NCBI GenBank assembly: GCA_015522935.1
Contig: WALH01000063.1
Span: forward strand, 1 to 7,772
From: DHVE2 group archaeon
Lineage (GTDB): Archaea > Thermoplasmatota > Thermoplasmata > Thermoplasmatales > Aciduliprofundaceae
Length of the DNA: 7,772 bases
Reading direction: 5' to 3'
The translations under genes and the position numbers were made by a program. The notes under the pieces were generated by a model that was not told the DNA's origin, did no database searches, and saw only the letters and a list, made by a program, of their open reading frames with translations. Of this stretch, positions 6,513 through 7,772 are shown piece after piece; positions within the stretch are counted from its first letter, which is position 1; every line of letters begins with the position of its first letter.

Positions 6513-6542
6513 ATGTTTGTAAAGTTCTAACTTCTCTTCCAA

Positions 6543-6554
6543 AAAGTTAAATAA
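6543..6554 (+). promoter_or_regulatory. TATA box / BRE of the transporter gene
   Basis: AAAGTTAAATAA matches the BRE-TATA style of the other promoters here. The box core at 6547-6554 predicts a transcription start near 6574-6577, giving a very short leader before the ATG at 6585. Confidence 0.5.
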
Positions 6555-6575
6555 AGGTTCTTCATACCCAATGAT

Positions 6576-6580
6576 GGTGA
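6576..6580 (+). promoter_or_regulatory. Shine-Dalgarno site of the transporter gene
   Basis: GGTGA, followed by T, matches the archaeal anti-Shine-Dalgarno sequence. It lies 4 bases before ATG 6585 and 10 bases before the in-frame ATG 6591. Either could be the real start, and the choice changes the protein by two residues. Confidence 0.45.
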
Positions 6581-6584
6581 TAGC

Positions 6585-7772
6585 ATGAACATGCGTTCGC
6601 TTGGGAATATTGTCAGTAAAAGGCCGGTGATGACTCTCATAGTCATATTAATTGTGACAGCTATATTTGGCTTGTATGCGTCGCAGATACAGATGAACGC
6701 AGATCTGAAAACTTTCCTGCCCAACGACGATATGGTAAAGGCGGAGGAGAAGGTCAGCGATGAATTTGGGGATACTGATTATGTGGAGGTTGTTTTTAAA
6801 TCAAATAATGCCCTGAATAAATCAACCCTTTTAGATATGCTAAACGTTGAAAGCGCATTGGAGAATAATTCTTTAGTAAAGAAGAACCTCAAAACACCTG
6901 ATAATCCATCGCAGAGTTTTATGTCTCCTGCCGATGTAATCGTTATGGGAAATATGACCCTCTCTTTTGAGAAAGAACTGATTACAGTCCTCAAAAACGT
7001 GTCTGCAATTGCAAAAAATATGAATTTCACCCTTATTTTGATGCCCGTAAAAACGATGAATCAAATAATGGCCAATTATGAGGATATTTACAGCAATGCA
7101 TCTGATATAAGAAAAGATGCAGAAAATCTCACTTTAATGCTCTTCATCAAGCCCAACGGGAACAATTTGCAGGAGGAGAAAGTCGCCATGGGGATAATGC
7201 AAAATGTATCTTATGTTTTAACCATATCCAATGATTTCGGAATCAAGTCAAAGGTGCTCACGATTCTCACACCTCCCCTATCGCAGAATGCATCCTACGG
7301 AAACCAAACGGGGAATCCCCTTATGAATTATTTCTTAGAGGATATGAATTCAACGATGCCCCTTTACAATAAGAGCATTTCCGCCCACTATTTCCGGGAG
7401 ATGAACAACTACTCATACTATTCTCTTAACTACACCAACTCATCCCTGACAGGGGGGATTGAAGAAACAAAAAATTTAATGGACTCTCTGAATGCCACAA
7501 AGGCAAGCATTTTGGCGGGGGATAACAAAACAGCGTTAAATATTCTGAATCAAACAATTTACGGCGTTTCGCAGAAGATAAATTACATGGAGTCTTTGCT
7601 TCCTTATTACACGAGCTACAACGCTTCCCTCTCAAAATTCCTCTACGATTTTACCAATCATAGCGTGAGTTATGAGGATATAAAAAGCGTTGAGGAGAAC
7701 ACAAGTCAGATGATAAAAATAACAAGTGGAGATTTCCAGAAAAGCCTGATGATTTTCAATGAAACTTTCATA
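6585..7772 (+). CDS. RND/MMPL-type membrane transporter, N-terminal part (runs off right edge)
   Basis: The frame is open from ATG 6585 to the right edge (396 residues, no stop). Residues 14-33 form a first membrane helix (VMTLIVILIVTAIFGLYA) after a short basic cytoplasmic start (SKRP). The next stretch, NADLKTFLPNDDMVKAEEKV with FGDTDYVEVVF soon after, is the hallmark entry into the first external domain of RND/MMPL exporters. No second membrane helix appears in the remaining 360 residues, so the external domain is large. Part of it, about 290-385, looks alpha-helical. Twenty-two N-X-S/T sequons lie between 78 and 392, suggesting a heavily glycosylated cell-surface loop. The cargo (lipid, drug or protein) cannot be inferred. 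The gene is divergent from the tandem-module regulator, which may control it. The start is ambiguous between 6585 and 6591. Confidence 0.8.
   Translation, partial: MNMRSLGNIVSKRPVMTLIVILIVTAIFGLYASQIQMNADLKTFLPNDDMVKAEEKVSDEFGDTDYVEVVFKSNNALNKSTLLDMLNVESALENNSLVKKNLKTPDNPSQSFMSPADVIVMGNMTLSFEKELITVLKNVSAIAKNMNFTLILMPVKTMNQIMANYEDIYSNASDIRKDAENLTLMLFIKPNGNNLQEEKVAMGIMQNVSYVLTISNDFGIKSKVLTILTPPLSQNASYGNQTGNPLMNYFLEDMNSTMPLYNKSISAHYFREMNNYSYYSLNYTNSSLTGGIEETKNLMDSLNATKASILAGDNKTALNILNQTIYGVSQKINYMESLLPYYTSYNASLSKFLYDFTNHSVSYEDIKSVEENTSQMIKITSGDFQKSLMIFNETFI

Noticed and set aside
6527..6724. Minus-strand ORF across the transporter start
   Set aside because: It is antisense to the transporter's first membrane helix and promoter, so it is a frame shadow.
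1..7772. CRISPR array, insertion sequence, tRNA or rRNA, att site
   Set aside because: No spaced direct repeats, transposase-like frame, terminal inverted repeats or cloverleaf-like sequence were seen on reading both strands.

Overview
The window looks like chromosomal DNA of an A+T-rich archaeon. The best guess is a peptide-fermenting euryarchaeon of the Thermoplasmata / Aciduliprofundum kind. The archaeal assignment rests on sequence signals. Nearly every gene has a BRE/TATA-like box centred 24-27 bases before its start codon, and four genes have no Shine-Dalgarno motif, so they look leaderless. The two genes that do have one use GGAGG or GGTGA. The genus is an inference from gene content and style, not something the sequence proves.

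Layout, left to right. (1) Bases 1-475, minus strand: the N-terminal 158 residues of an unrecognised secreted protein with a clear signal peptide, running off the left edge. (2) Bases 476-765: a divergent intergenic region with a TATA box and leader hairpin for the secreted gene, a separate TATA box for mutS, and a possible 48-residue hydrophobic ORF ending in an ATGA overlap with mutS. (3) Bases 766-3255, plus: complete MutS1 mismatch-recognition ATPase. (4) Bases 3265-4197, minus: carbamate kinase (arcC), tail-to-tail with mutS across 9 bases. (5) Bases 4283-5440, plus: M20D metallo-amidohydrolase/carboxypeptidase, divergent from arcC across an 85-base region with back-to-back promoters. (6) Bases 5368-6441, minus: a transcription regulator made of two tandem wHTH plus Lrp-like sensor modules. 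Its 3' end overlaps the M20 gene by 73 bases. (7) Bases 6585-7772, plus: the first 396 residues of an RND/MMPL-type membrane transporter, divergent from the regulator and running off the right edge.

Functionally, arcC and the M20 enzyme fit amino-acid and peptide catabolism: the hydrolase would release amino acids from peptides or N-acyl conjugates, and carbamate kinase would make ATP from carbamoyl phosphate. The regulator faces the transporter gene across 143 bases that contain both promoters and an inverted repeat, so it is a natural candidate regulator of itself and the transporter. MutS is a stand-alone gene here, with no mutL in view.

No tRNA, rRNA, CRISPR array, insertion sequence or confident terminator was seen. 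The most unusual observations are the internally duplicated regulator, the 22 N-glycosylation sequons in the transporter's external domain, the antiparallel coding overlap, and the possible small ORFs whose stops overlap the starts of mutS and the transporter.
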